This document shows positions 56,125-64,000 of a stretch of 64,000 bases of DNA, piece after piece. Made by a program: the position numbers and the translations under genes. The DNA comes from Lachnospiraceae bacterium. Its GTDB lineage: Bacteria; Bacillota; Clostridia; Lachnospirales; Lachnospiraceae. Positions within the stretch are counted from its first letter, which is position 1. Every line of letters starts with the position of its first letter. The stretch is taken from positions 181,326-245,325 of the forward strand of contig JAFRSD010000009.1 of NCBI GenBank assembly GCA_017427775.1. Direction: 5' to 3'. Below the pieces are notes generated by a model that saw only the letters and a list, made by a program, of their open reading frames with translations, was not told the DNA's origin and did no database searches.

Positions 56125-57915
56125 ATGGGAATCATTACCACGGACAATCTGGTATTTGAGTATATCCGGCGCGACGAGAACGGAGACGCGGTCGGCGTGA
56201 AGCGTGCCATTGACGGCGTGGATCTCGATGTGGAGAAGGGGCAGTTTATTGCCATCCTCGGACACAACGGATCCGGCAAGTCGACGATGGCAAAGCACAT
56301 AAACGCGCTGCTGTCCCCGACCGGCGGAACGGTATACGTATGCGGTATGGATACTGCCGATGAGGATTATCTGTGGGATATCCGCAAATCCGCGGGAATG
56401 GTTTTCCAGAATCCGGACAACCAGATCATCGCGACCGTGGTGGAGGACGACGTCGCATTTGGCCCCGAGAATCTCGGCGTGGAACCGGCGGAGATCGAGA
56501 GACGCGTGGAAGGCAGCCTGAAGGCTGTCGGCATGTTCGAACACCGTGCGGAGTCGCCGAATCACCTTTCGGGCGGACAGAAACAGCGTGTCGCCGTTGC
56601 GGGCATTATGGCGATGAAGCCGGAATGCATCATTATGGATGAACCTACCGCCATGCTTGATCCGAACGGCCGCAAGGAAGTGCTTGAGACCGTGCACCGG
56701 CTGAACCGGGAAGAGGGCATTACGGTGCTTCATATCACGCATTATATGAGTGAGGTGACGGATGCCGACCGCGTTGTCGTGATGGATCACGGTAAGGTGG
56801 CCATGCAGGGAACACCGCGCGAGATCTTCTCACGGCTTCCGGAACTGCAGGAACTTGGTCTTGACGCGCCTCAGGCGACGATTCTGACGTCTGAACTCAA
56901 AAAGCGGGGATTTCCCCTTCCGGAAGGAATTCTTTCCGTTTCGGAGTTTCTGGAGGCTTACAGGACCCTTCCGGAAGCGTACAGGGTGCAGGATCCGTAC
57001 CGGAGCATTCCGGAACACATTGAAGAATCGTTTACGGCGCTTGCGAAGGATGAGGCTCCCCTCATTGAGCTGCGTCACGTAAACTTTACCTATTCGCCGA
57101 ATACGGCGTATGAGAAGAAGGCTGTTGCCGATGTATCGCTGCAGATCCGGCGGGGCGAATTTGTCTGCCTGATCGGACACACCGGTTCCGGCAAGTCCAC
57201 ACTGATCCAGATGCTGAACGGCCTGGAGAAGCCGGTTGACGGACAGGTCCTGTTCCGCGGCGAAGACATCAATGACCGCAAATACGACCGCCGCGCCCTT
57301 CGAAGCAAGGTCGGTCTTGTATTCCAGTATCCGGAGCACCAGCTGTTCGAGGCGACGATCCTGAAGGATGTGTGCTTCGGTCCAAAGAACCAGGGACTCT
57401 CCGCAGAAGAGCAGAAGAAACGCGCGGAAGGGGCACTGCGGCTTGTCGGGATCAGCGAGGACACATGGAACGATTCGCCGCTTGAGATTTCCGGCGGACA
57501 GAAGCGCCGTGTGGCGATCGCGGGCGTGCTCGCGATGCATCCGGAAGTACTGATTCTTGACGAACCGACCGCGGGACTTGACCCGCAGGGACGCGACGAG
57601 ATCCTGTCGGAGATCAGCCGCATCCACCGCGAGGCAGGCATCACGGTTGTGCTTGTGTCCCACAGCATGGAGGATGTCGCGAAATACGCGAACTGGGTTC
57701 ATGTGATGGACCGTGGGAAATTGCTGTATGCGGGCAAGCCCGCAGTCGTATTTTCCCATGTGGAGAGACTGAAAAAGGTCGGGCTCGGCGTGCCGCAGGT
57801 AACCGAGATCATGCGCGGACTGTTCCCGCAGGAGAAGCGTCCGGCCATGGATTTCATAACGATTGAGGATGCCGTCCGGGCACTGTGTCCGCAGGATGGC
57901 GAAAAGCAGGCATAG
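56125..57915 (+). CDS. Energy-coupling factor ATPase, EcfA1-EcfA2 fusion
   Basis: 596 residues with two complete ABC ATPase domains. First: GHNGSGKST (about 49-57), Q-loop [25 protein letters not shown]. Second from about 315: [39 protein letters not shown]. The NPDNQ and PEHQ Q-loops are the marks of EcfA1 and EcfA2, which are two separate genes next to rplQ in most Bacillota. A linker of about 40 residues joins them. It powers vitamin or metal uptake with EcfT and exchangeable S components; none is encoded here. Followed by ecfT. Confidence 0.9.
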   Translation: MGIITTDNLVFEYIRRDENGDAVGVKRAIDGVDLDVEKGQFIAILGHNGSGKSTMAKHINALLSPTGGTVYVCGMDTADEDYLWDIRKSAGMVFQNPDNQIIATVVEDDVAFGPENLGVEPAEIERRVEGSLKAVGMFEHRAESPNHLSGGQKQRVAVAGIMAMKPECIIMDEPTAMLDPNGRKEVLETVHRLNREEGITVLHITHYMSEVTDADRVVVMDHGKVAMQGTPREIFSRLPELQELGLDAPQATILTSELKKRGFPLPEGILSVSEFLEAYRTLPEAYRVQDPYRSIPEHIEESFTALAKDEAPLIELRHVNFTYSPNTAYEKKAVADVSLQIRRGEFVCLIGHTGSGKSTLIQMLNGLEKPVDGQVLFRGEDINDRKYDRRALRSKVGLVFQYPEHQLFEATILKDVCFGPKNQGLSAEEQKKRAEGALRLVGISEDTWNDSPLEISGGQKRRVAIAGVLAMHPEVLILDEPTAGLDPQGRDEILSEISRIHREAGITVVLVSHSMEDVAKYANWVHVMDRGKLLYAGKPAVVFSHVERLKKVGLGVPQVTEIMRGLFPQEKRPAMDFITIEDAVRALCPQDGEKQA

Positions 57916-58013
57916 GAAGATATCCCGTGCCCTGCGGAACGGAAGGGGCAATGCGATAGCCCCGGACAGAGATAAGGGCAATTCGAACGCCCGGCGGAAA
58001 GAGGAAACGAAAC

Positions 58014-58814
58014 ATGCTCCGTGAGATTACCATCGGACAATATTATCCCGTTTCGTCGCTGATTCACAGATTGGATCCGCGTGTCAAGATCATCGGCACG
58101 CTCGTCTATATCGTGAGTCTGTTCCTCTTTGACTCTTTTTGGGGGCTGGCGGTTGCCGTCGTATTTCTCGGCGGGGTGCTGATCTTATCGAAGGTGCCGC
58201 TCACCTATATCCTGAAGGGACTGAAGCCGGTCCTCATACTGCTCGCGATGACGGTTCTTTTTAATTTCTTCCTGACACCCGGCGAACTGATCTTTCAGTT
58301 CTGGATTTTTAAGATCACGAAGGAAGGGCTGTATCGCGGTGCTTTCTTCGGATTTCGTCTGATTCTGCTGATCCTCGGGTCTTCGCTGACGACATTCACG
58401 ACAACGCCGGTACAGATGACGGACGGTCTTGAGCGGCTCATGAAACCCCTTACGTGGATCGGTGTTCCGGTGCACGACGTGGCGATGATGATGTCGATCG
58501 CGCTCCGGTTTATCCCAATCCTTTTGGAGGAGACCGATAAGATCATGAAGGCACAGCAGGCGCGTGGCGCGGACTTTGAGAGCGGCAACGTATTCCGCAG
58601 GATCAAAGCGATGGTGCCGATCTTTATTCCGCTTCTGCTTTCCGCGTTTCGGAGGGCATTTGACCTGGCGCTCGCGATGGAAGCGAGATGTTACCGCGGC
58701 GGCAAAGGAAGAACGAAAATGCGCCCGCTCCGGTATCATGCGCGGGATTATTTTGCGTATCTTTTTATGGCAGCGTATCTGACAATCGTGATTGTTCTGA
58801 GAAGGTGGCTATGA
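58014..58814 (+). CDS. ecfT: Energy-coupling factor transmembrane protein EcfT
   Basis: 266 residues with about six membrane helices. The two coupling helices show QQARGADFESG and ALAMEARCYRGG; the small Ala-Arg-Gly / Ala-Arg-Cys signatures bind the two ATPase domains. The start has SSLIHRLDPRVKIIGTL, usual for EcfT. The ATG at 58014 follows GAAAGAGG. Its stop overlaps the truA start (ATGA). Confidence 0.94.
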   Translation: MLREITIGQYYPVSSLIHRLDPRVKIIGTLVYIVSLFLFDSFWGLAVAVVFLGGVLILSKVPLTYILKGLKPVLILLAMTVLFNFFLTPGELIFQFWIFKITKEGLYRGAFFGFRLILLILGSSLTTFTTTPVQMTDGLERLMKPLTWIGVPVHDVAMMMSIALRFIPILLEETDKIMKAQQARGADFESGNVFRRIKAMVPIFIPLLLSAFRRAFDLALAMEARCYRGGKGRTKMRPLRYHARDYFAYLFMAAYLTIVIVLRRWL

Positions 58815-59578
58815 GACGAATCAAACTGACAATCGCATATGACGGGACGGCTTACTGCGGATGGCAGCGGCAGGAAGGCTGCGCGACCGTGGAGGAAACC
58901 GTTGCGGACGCGATCGAAAAGCTGACCGGTGTAAAGCCCGAGCTGATCGGGGCAAGCAGGACCGATGCCGGCGTGCATGCGCTCGGAAACGTTGCGGCCT
59001 TTGATACGGAGTCGCCGATCCCCGGAGAGAAGTTCTCCTATGCCTTAAACCCGTTCCTTCCGGACGACATCCGCATCATGGAGTCGGAAGAGGCTCCGGA
59101 GGAGTTTCATCCGCGCTTTGACGCGCACCGCAAGCGCTATGAGTACCATATCGTTACGGGCAACGTGTGTTCGCCTCTTGCGTCACGCTATGCGGCGCAT
59201 ATTCGCGGAGAGCTGGATGTTGAGGCAATGAGCCGCATGGCGGAATATGCGGTCGGCACGCACGATTTTACGAGCTTCTGTGCGGCAGGCGCGCAGGTGA
59301 AGAGTAAGGTGCGCACGATCAGTGCCGTGACGGTTACGCGAGAGAAGGACGAGATTGTCATCGCCGTAGAAGGAGACGGATTCCTTTACAACATGGTCCG
59401 GATCCTCGCGGGGACGCTGATCCAGGCGGGATTGCACCGTTTCGCGCCGGAGTCGATGCAGGCAATCATAGAGGGAAAGGACAGGGCTCTGGCCGGTCCG
59501 ACTGCTCCCGCAAAGGGGCTTCGCCTGTGTAAAATCCGGTATGATGGTGCCGGAAAAGCGGAAGATGACGGTGAATAA
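58811..59578 (+). CDS. truA: tRNA pseudouridine(38-40) synthase
   Basis: 255 residues. RIKLTIAYDGTAYCGWQRQ, then GASRTDAGVHALGNVAAF with the catalytic Asp in RTDAG, and GDGFLYNMVRILAGTLIQAG near the end. It modifies U38-U40 in many tRNA anticodon arms. The start overlaps ecfT as ATGA, so the order rplQ-ecfA-ecfT-truA-rplM-rpsI follows the usual Bacillota arrangement. Confidence 0.96.
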   Translation: MRRIKLTIAYDGTAYCGWQRQEGCATVEETVADAIEKLTGVKPELIGASRTDAGVHALGNVAAFDTESPIPGEKFSYALNPFLPDDIRIMESEEAPEEFHPRFDAHRKRYEYHIVTGNVCSPLASRYAAHIRGELDVEAMSRMAEYAVGTHDFTSFCAAGAQVKSKVRTISAVTVTREKDEIVIAVEGDGFLYNMVRILAGTLIQAGLHRFAPESMQAIIEGKDRALAGPTAPAKGLRLCKIRYDGAGKAEDDGE

Positions 59579-59663
59579 TCAATTTTTGTAAACGTATGAT
59601 GCAAAATGTAATGCTTGATATGACATTTTGCAGTGAAGAATCGTAAAAATCGGAAAAGAAATG

Positions 59664-59692
59664 TTGACATCGCCTTTTCCGTAAAGTATAAT
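59664..59692 (+). promoter_or_regulatory. rplM-rpsI promoter, perfect consensus
   Basis: TTGACA (59664-59669), 17 bases, TATAAT (59687-59692). Predicted start near 59699. Confidence 0.85.
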
Positions 59693-59698
59693 GCGGAA

Positions 59699-59763
59699 AG
59701 TGACTGTTCCCGCAAGAGGAACACGGTACGGGCGAACGCCCGAAATCATAAGGAGGTACACCA
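59699..59763 (+). promoter_or_regulatory. rplM leader with two hairpins, candidate L13 leader
   Basis: TGTTCC/GGAACA and CGGGC-GAAC-GCCCG lie directly before AAGGAGG. A structured L13 leader is known before rplM in Bacillota; placement and size fit, but the consensus was not checked. Confidence 0.45.
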
Positions 59764-60192
59764 ATGAAGACCTATATGGCAGCAACCGCTGACGTTGAGA
59801 GAAAATGGTACGTTGTTGATGCAGAGGGACAGACCCTCGGTCGTCTTTCTTCCGAGATCGCAAAGGTTTTGAGAGGTAAGAATAAGCCGATCTTTACGCC
59901 CCACATCGATACCGGTGATTATGTTATCGTAATCAATGCTGAGAAGATCAAGACAACCGGTAAGAAGCTTGATCAGAAGATTTACTACAGCCACTCCGAT
60001 TATCCGGGCGGAATGAGAGAGGTTACGCTTCGTGAGATGATCGCGAAGAAGCCTGCTGATGTTATTACCCTTGCAGTTAAGGGTATGCTTCCGAAGGGAC
60101 CGCTCGGCAGAAGCATGCTCAAGAAGCTTCATGTTTATGCAGGTGCTGAGCATCCGCATGCAGCACAGAAGCCCGAAGAGCTTAAGTTCTAA
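59764..60192 (+). CDS. rplM: 50S ribosomal protein uL13
   Basis: 142 residues; [40 protein letters not shown] and [19 protein letters not shown]. Paired with rpsI 24 bases downstream. Confidence 0.97.
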   Translation: MKTYMAATADVERKWYVVDAEGQTLGRLSSEIAKVLRGKNKPIFTPHIDTGDYVIVINAEKIKTTGKKLDQKIYYSHSDYPGGMREVTLREMIAKKPADVITLAVKGMLPKGPLGRSMLKKLHVYAGAEHPHAAQKPEELKF

Positions 60193-60216
60193 TAATCAGA
60201 AAGGAGATTTACGATT

Positions 60217-60615
60217 ATGGCAAAGAATACTTCCAAATTCTATGGAACCGGCAGACGTAAGAGCAGTGTTGCCAGAGTATATTTACTTTCTGGTAAAGGC
60301 AATGTAACCATCAATAAGAAGGACATTGACAGCTATTTCGGTCTTGAGACCCTTAAGGTTATCGTTCGTCAGCCCCTTGAACTTCTCGGTGTTGCAGACA
60401 AATACGATGTTATCGTAACCGTTCGCGGCGGCGGATTTTCCGGTCAGGCAGGCGCTATCCGTCATGGTATCGCACGTGCCCTTTGCAAGGCAGATGCTGA
60501 GAACCGTCCGGCTATCAAGAAGGCAGGCTTCCTCACCAGAGATGCCCGCATGAAGGAAAGAAAGAAGTACGGCTTGAAGGCAGCTCGTCGTGCACCGCAG
60601 TTCTCCAAGAGATAA
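60217..60615 (+). CDS. rpsI: 30S ribosomal protein uS9
   Basis: 132 residues; [33 protein letters not shown] and the tail RAPQFSKR, whose last Arg contacts P-site tRNA. AAGGAG upstream. Confidence 0.97.
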   Translation: MAKNTSKFYGTGRRKSSVARVYLLSGKGNVTINKKDIDSYFGLETLKVIVRQPLELLGVADKYDVIVTVRGGGFSGQAGAIRHGIARALCKADAENRPAIKKAGFLTRDARMKERKKYGLKAARRAPQFSKR

Positions 60616-60653
60616 TGCGCGAACTACGAGCGATACAAAACAAAGCAAATACA

Positions 60654-60688
60654 AACTCCCTGGATGCTTGCATCCAAGGGAGTTTTTT
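60654..60688. terminator. Bidirectional terminator after rpsI
   Basis: AACTCCC and GGATGC pair with GCATCC and GGGAGTT, with small internal bulges, and TTTTTT follows. Also shared with the convergent LysR gene, which stops at 60692. Confidence 0.85.
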
Positions 60689-60691
60689 GTT

Positions 60692-61573
60692 TTATTGTCC
60701 GGCAAAGGATGTCTGTATCTGCTTCAGGAACCTCTCCGCGATCGGCGTAAAGCTCTGATACTTATTCCATATTAGATACATCTTCATTTCCAGATGAGGG
60801 TATAGCGGCAGGAACACAAGGCCGCTTTCAGGAGAAGTGTCTACCAGGTTATTCAACGTAAGCAGGATCCCCAGGCCTTCTCTGGCAAACAAAGATCCGT
60901 TGTAGGCAAGACGGAAGGAGCCTTCCAGCCGAAGCCTTGGGAAATGCTCTTTTGCCCAGGGACGAATATCGTTCTCCCAGCTCTGTTTCGATGTGAACAG
61001 AGGCAGTCCTGCAAGATCCTCTGCGGTTATACAGTCTTTCTTTGCCAGGTCCGAATCTGCCGGGACAACAGCTCCGAAATAATCCGCCTCCGGAAACGGG
61101 ATATAGCTGTACTTCCTCTCGTCCGGGATCTCAAAAATCGCCGCGAAATCCAGAAGGCCTTTATCCAGCTTTTCCGTCACCTGCTCCGTATCACCGCTGG
61201 TGATATGGTACCTGAGATCAGAATAGGTCTTTTTAAACTCCCGGATCTCTCTTGCCAGATACCGGATCTGCCAGGACTCGGCCAATCCAAAATAGATATC
61301 GCCGCCGGTGATGTCATCCAGAGACAGGAATTCCTGCAGGGTCTTGTCTGCCATGAAGACCAGATCCTCTGCCCGTTTCCGAAGAAGCACGCCTTCTTCC
61401 GTCAGTTCGATTCGGAAGCTGTGCCTGGTAAAGAGCTTCTTTCCCAGTTCATCTTCCAGACTTTTCAGCGTCTTGGAGAGCGTAGGCTGCGTTACATGCA
61501 GAAGCTCAGCTGCGCGTGTCATATTTTCTTCTCTGGCTACCGCCAGGAAGTATCTCAGAGTACGTATCTCCAT
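60692..61573 (-). CDS. LysR-family transcriptional regulator
   Basis: 293 residues. Winged HTH at 1-60 with MTRAAELLHVTQPTLSKTLK and KLFTRH, then an effector domain with EIPDERKYSYIPFPEADYFG. It is divergent from the hydrolase/reductase operon, with three GATATTC-type half-sites between, so it probably controls that operon. ATG at 61573 with AGGAGG upstream. Confidence 0.93.
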   Translation of the reverse strand: MEIRTLRYFLAVAREENMTRAAELLHVTQPTLSKTLKSLEDELGKKLFTRHSFRIELTEEGVLLRKRAEDLVFMADKTLQEFLSLDDITGGDIYFGLAESWQIRYLAREIREFKKTYSDLRYHITSGDTEQVTEKLDKGLLDFAAIFEIPDERKYSYIPFPEADYFGAVVPADSDLAKKDCITAEDLAGLPLFTSKQSWENDIRPWAKEHFPRLRLEGSFRLAYNGSLFAREGLGILLTLNNLVDTSPESGLVFLPLYPHLEMKMYLIWNKYQSFTPIAERFLKQIQTSFAGQ

Positions 61574-61604
61574 GGTGCTGCCTCCTTCAGACTAAGCTGT
61601 CTTT

Positions 61605-61674
61605 GATATTCCTGAAACGAATATCACGATATTCATTATAACTATTAGCAAAGCATTCGTAAAGCCCCTATAAT
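61605..61674 (+). promoter_or_regulatory. Divergent control region with three LysR-like half-sites
   Basis: GATATTC (61605-61611), GAATATC (61619-61625) and GATATTC (61628-61634) form overlapping palindromes, then TATAAT (61669-61674) with a weak -35, the pattern of a LysR-activated promoter. Confidence 0.55.
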
Positions 61675-61713
61675 GAAAATGTACCAAGTAAAAGTGTATG
61701 GGAGACGCCGCAC

Positions 61714-61938
61714 ATGAATGAAGAACTGGAAAAGATCCTGAACAATCTTTCGGATGCAGGCTGTGGAAGCGAAGAACTGCAAAAGGCAAAACAGCTCTAT
61801 GAAGCCGGTGACACCGAAGCCCTGATCCGATACTTCCGGAAATGCCGGTGCAGCCGGATGGATGAGCTCCACGAGAGTCAGCGCAAAGTAGACTGTCTGG
61901 ACTATCTGATCCGGCAGACAGCAAAAACAAATCGATAA
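61714..61938 (+). CDS. Small helical protein of unknown function
   Basis: 74 residues, all-helical look: EELEKILNNLSDAGCGSEEL, KQLYEAGDTEALIRYFRKCR and a C-terminal DCLDYLIRQTAK. I know similar short proteins only as hypothetical, sometimes next to regulators and reductases. No site or membrane segment. It precedes the hydrolase by 24 bases and is probably the first gene of the operon controlled by the divergent LysR. Confidence 0.65.
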   Translation: MNEELEKILNNLSDAGCGSEELQKAKQLYEAGDTEALIRYFRKCRCSRMDELHESQRKVDCLDYLIRQTAKTNR

Positions 61939-61962
61939 AACACAACGAAGGAGATAAAGACC

Positions 61963-62964
61963 ATGATCAGAAAAGAAGAACTCGTGCTCACAAACGATTG
62001 GGACAAGACTTTCCCCAAAAGCGAAAAGGTCGACCACAGCAAGGTGACCTTTGTAAACCGCTACGGCATCACGCTGGCGGCGGACATGTATGTACCGAAG
62101 AACACAGAAGGCAAACTTCCGGCTATCGCTGTTTCAGGACCCTTCGGCGCAGTTAAGGAGCAGTGCTCCGGCCTGTACGCCCAGACGATGGCGGAGCGCG
62201 GATTTCTGACGATCGCCTTCGATCCATCCTTCACTGGAGAGAGCGGCGGGAATGTGCGTTACATGGCCTCACCCGACATCAACACCGAGGACTTCATGGC
62301 GGCTGTGGACTTCCTCTCCCTTCATGAAAAAGCCGATCCGGAACGCATCGGCATCATCGGCATCTGCGGCTGGGGCGGCATGGCCATCAATGCAGCCGCG
62401 CTGGATACCAGGATCAAGGCGACAGTGGCTTCGACCATGTACGATATGACCCGTGTGAACGCCAAGGGATATTTCGATTCCGCCGACAGCGAGGAGGCCC
62501 GTTACCAGGCAAAAGCCGCCATGTGTGCCCAGAGACTTGAGGATCTGAAAAACGGCGAGTATAAACTTGGCGGCGGTGTGGTCGATCCGCTTCCGGAAGA
62601 CGCGCCTTTCTTTGTGAAGGATTACTACGACTATTACAAAACTGAGCGAGGCTATCACGCCCGTTCCCTGAATTCCAACGGCGGCTGGAACGTCATCGGC
62701 TGCGAGAGCTTTGTCAACCAGCCGATCCTTCAGTATTCCAATGAGATCCGAAGCGCAGTCCTTCTGATTCACGGCGAGAACGCCCATTCCTGCTATTTCA
62801 GCAAAGACGCCTATGCCGACATGATCAAAGACAGCAAATACACGGACAACAAGGAACTCATGATCATCCCCGGTGCCGTCCACACCGATCTCTACGATGG
62901 CGGTGGAAAAGATGCCGTCCCGTTCGACAAGCTGGATGCATTTTTCACCGAACATCTGCAGTAA
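61963..62964 (+). CDS. Alpha/beta hydrolase, dienelactone-hydrolase-like
   Basis: 333 residues, no signal peptide. Alpha/beta fold with AIAVSGPFGAVKEQ near the oxyanion region, the nucleophile elbow GICGWGG with Cys135 in place of the usual Ser, LLIHGENAHSCYF and a C-terminal GAVHTDLYDG with the likely catalytic His. A cysteine nucleophile is the mark of the dienelactone hydrolase type. Substrate unknown. In an operon with a flavin-dependent reductase, which suggests a small-molecule breakdown pathway under LysR control. Confidence 0.85.
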   Translation: MIRKEELVLTNDWDKTFPKSEKVDHSKVTFVNRYGITLAADMYVPKNTEGKLPAIAVSGPFGAVKEQCSGLYAQTMAERGFLTIAFDPSFTGESGGNVRYMASPDINTEDFMAAVDFLSLHEKADPERIGIIGICGWGGMAINAAALDTRIKATVASTMYDMTRVNAKGYFDSADSEEARYQAKAAMCAQRLEDLKNGEYKLGGGVVDPLPEDAPFFVKDYYDYYKTERGYHARSLNSNGGWNVIGCESFVNQPILQYSNEIRSAVLLIHGENAHSCYFSKDAYADMIKDSKYTDNKELMIIPGAVHTDLYDGGGKDAVPFDKLDAFFTEHLQ

Positions 62965-62975
62965 AGGAGAACCGT

Positions 62976-63518
62976 ATGAGCAGCGTACTTGTAATTTCCA
63001 CCAGCCTTCGGGCGAAAAGCAATTCGGACATCCTGACAGAAAGTCTGATCAAAGGCGCTCAGGACGCAGGACATGAAGTCGAACATATCAGCCTGAAGGG
63101 TAAGGAACTGAAATTCTGCATTGGCTGTCTTGTCTGCCAGAAGACACTAAAATGTGTACTGAAAGACGATGCGGTCTGGATCGCTGAAAAGGTCAAAAAC
63201 GCGGATACCCTCGTGTTTGCCACACCGATCTACTACTATGAAATGAGCGGCCAGATGAAGACACTGCTGGACCGCTTGAATCCTCTGTATCCCTCGGATT
63301 ACAGATTCCGTAAAGTCTATATGCTGATGACAGCCACGGAAGATGAAGACTATGTGCCTGAAAAAGCAATAAGCGGCCTGCAGGGCTGGGTTGATTGTTT
63401 TGAAAAGGCAGAGCTTGCCGGATCACTCTTCTGCGGCGGCATCTCCGATCCGGATGAGGCATTCGGGAAAAAGGAGGAACAGGATGAAGCTTATGAATTC
63501 GGAAAATCTCTGGAATAG
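62976..63518 (+). CDS. Flavodoxin-fold NAD(P)H-dependent FMN reductase
   Basis: 180 residues. VLVISTSLRAKSNSD is the FMN phosphate loop; CIGCLVCQ is a Cys-rich element common in this subfamily; TPIYYYEMSGQMKTLLDR contacts the flavin ring. It would reduce quinones, flavins or other electrophiles. It starts 11 bases after the hydrolase and overlaps the next lipoprotein gene. Confidence 0.9.
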   Translation: MSSVLVISTSLRAKSNSDILTESLIKGAQDAGHEVEHISLKGKELKFCIGCLVCQKTLKCVLKDDAVWIAEKVKNADTLVFATPIYYYEMSGQMKTLLDRLNPLYPSDYRFRKVYMLMTATEDEDYVPEKAISGLQGWVDCFEKAELAGSLFCGGISDPDEAFGKKEEQDEAYEFGKSLE

Positions 63519-64000
63519 CAGAACCCGTATATCTGCTCTTTTGCTGGCCCTGATGCTACTTCTTCTCACAGGCTGCAGCAGCACCGGGCCGGCGGAGGCA
63601 GGCACATCGGAAGCGTCCGGCTCTACTGAAGAAACGGACAGAATGTTTTATGCACATGTAAATGGAAAGGTCCTGAAGATCCTTGCAGCTGAGAATTCTT
63701 CCGCAGACGCTTTCCTTGATCTTCTGAAGAGCGGAGACGTGCCGGTCGAAATGCACGACTACGGCAGCTTTGAGAAGGTCGGTCCTCTCGGGACCACGCT
63801 TCCCCAAAATGATGAGCAGATCACCACGGAGCCGGGTGATGTGATCCTCTACCAGGGCAATCAGATCACGATCTATTATGACGTAAACAACTGGAGCTTC
63901 ACCCGTCTCGGAAAAGTGCAGGATTTATCTCAGGCTGAGCTGAAAGATATCCTCGGCAGTGGGAATGTCACAGTCACTTTTTCCCTGTCTGAAGGACGGA
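63484..64000 (+). CDS. Cyclophilin-like lipoprotein (3' end outside window)
   Basis: 172 residues are visible. Signal peptide with lipobox LTGC (Cys31), a short Ser/Gly/Glu-rich linker, then MFYAHVNGKVLKILAAENSS, YGSFEKVGPLGTTLPQND and GDVILYQGNQITIYYD, the pattern of the cyclophilin-like-fold family (often annotated as hypothetical). The known PPIase site is not obvious. ATG at 63484 follows AAGGAGG and lies inside the end of the reductase gene, so it is coupled to it. Confidence 0.7.
   Translation, partial: MKLMNSENLWNSRTRISALLLALMLLLLTGCSSTGPAEAGTSEASGSTEETDRMFYAHVNGKVLKILAAENSSADAFLDLLKSGDVPVEMHDYGSFEKVGPLGTTLPQNDEQITTEPGDVILYQGNQITIYYDVNNWSFTRLGKVQDLSQAELKDILGSGNVTVTFSLSEGR

Noticed and set aside
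1..64000. CRISPR arrays, insertion sequences, prophage or integrase genes
   Set aside because: I saw no regularly spaced direct repeats, no transposase or integrase motif and no phage structural genes.

Overview
The window looks like chromosomal DNA of a Gram-positive Bacillota member, most likely class Clostridia and plausibly a Lachnospiraceae relative. The basis is the intact S10-spc-alpha ribosomal gene order, zinc-type S14, S18 and L36, the DUF951-rpsF-ssb-rpsR block, an ECF-type transporter module next to rplQ, consensus sigma-A-like promoters, strong AGGAGG ribosome binding sites, many lipoproteins with Thr/Pro-rich linkers and no outer-membrane genes. The family-level placement is inference. 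Most of the sequence has a medium G+C content; one segment (about 18.7-23.0 kb) is clearly more A+T-rich.

Layout. 1-2.6 kb: end of purF, a GT2 glycosyltransferase, a PAP2 phosphatase and a small membrane protein. 2.7-7.1 kb: DUF1934 protein and murI (minus), ispE, DUF951 protein (minus), rpsF-ssb-rpsR and tRNA-Leu. 7.2-15.2 kb: a five-gene cluster of two membrane-anchored McrB-like AAA+ ATPases flanking a DUF2357-like coiled-coil protein, followed by two membrane-anchored YDG/MBG-repeat proteins, one with a transglutaminase core. This is the best candidate for an undescribed system. 15.3-18.7 kb: a MATE transporter and a split PurH (PurO-type IMP cyclohydrolase plus stand-alone AICAR formyltransferase). 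18.7-23.0 kb: an A+T-rich islet with a secreted protein, a membrane-anchored protein and an ABC/FtsX exporter. 23.1-35.1 kb: a YgjP-like peptidase, an EamA transporter, a lipoprotein, a LysR regulator, an MraY-like transferase, large PurL, and an ECF sigma operon with a membrane protein and a solute-binding-like lipoprotein.

35.2-60.7 kb: ribosomal protein region. The S10 and spc genes run without a break from rpsJ to secY, then a terminator, adk-map-infA and a second terminator. Between infA and rpmJ lie about 4.6 kb of envelope genes (a frameshifted YD-like lipoprotein, a 48-residue lipoprotein, a VanZ-like protein and an intact paralogous lipoprotein). The alpha part (rpmJ, a 335-nt non-coding structured gap, rpsM-rpsK-rpsD-rpoA-rplQ) then resumes from its own promoter. 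It is followed by a fused EcfA1-EcfA2 ATPase, EcfT, truA, and rplM-rpsI. 60.7-64.0 kb: a LysR regulator divergent from a small protein, a dienelactone-hydrolase-like protein, a flavin reductase and a cyclophilin-like lipoprotein cut by the window end.

Functional themes are translation, purine synthesis (purF, purO, AICAR formyltransferase, purL), envelope building (murI, ispE, MraY-like, GT2, PAP2) and secreted or lipid-anchored proteins. Everything rests on reading the sequence and recognising motifs; no database search was run.
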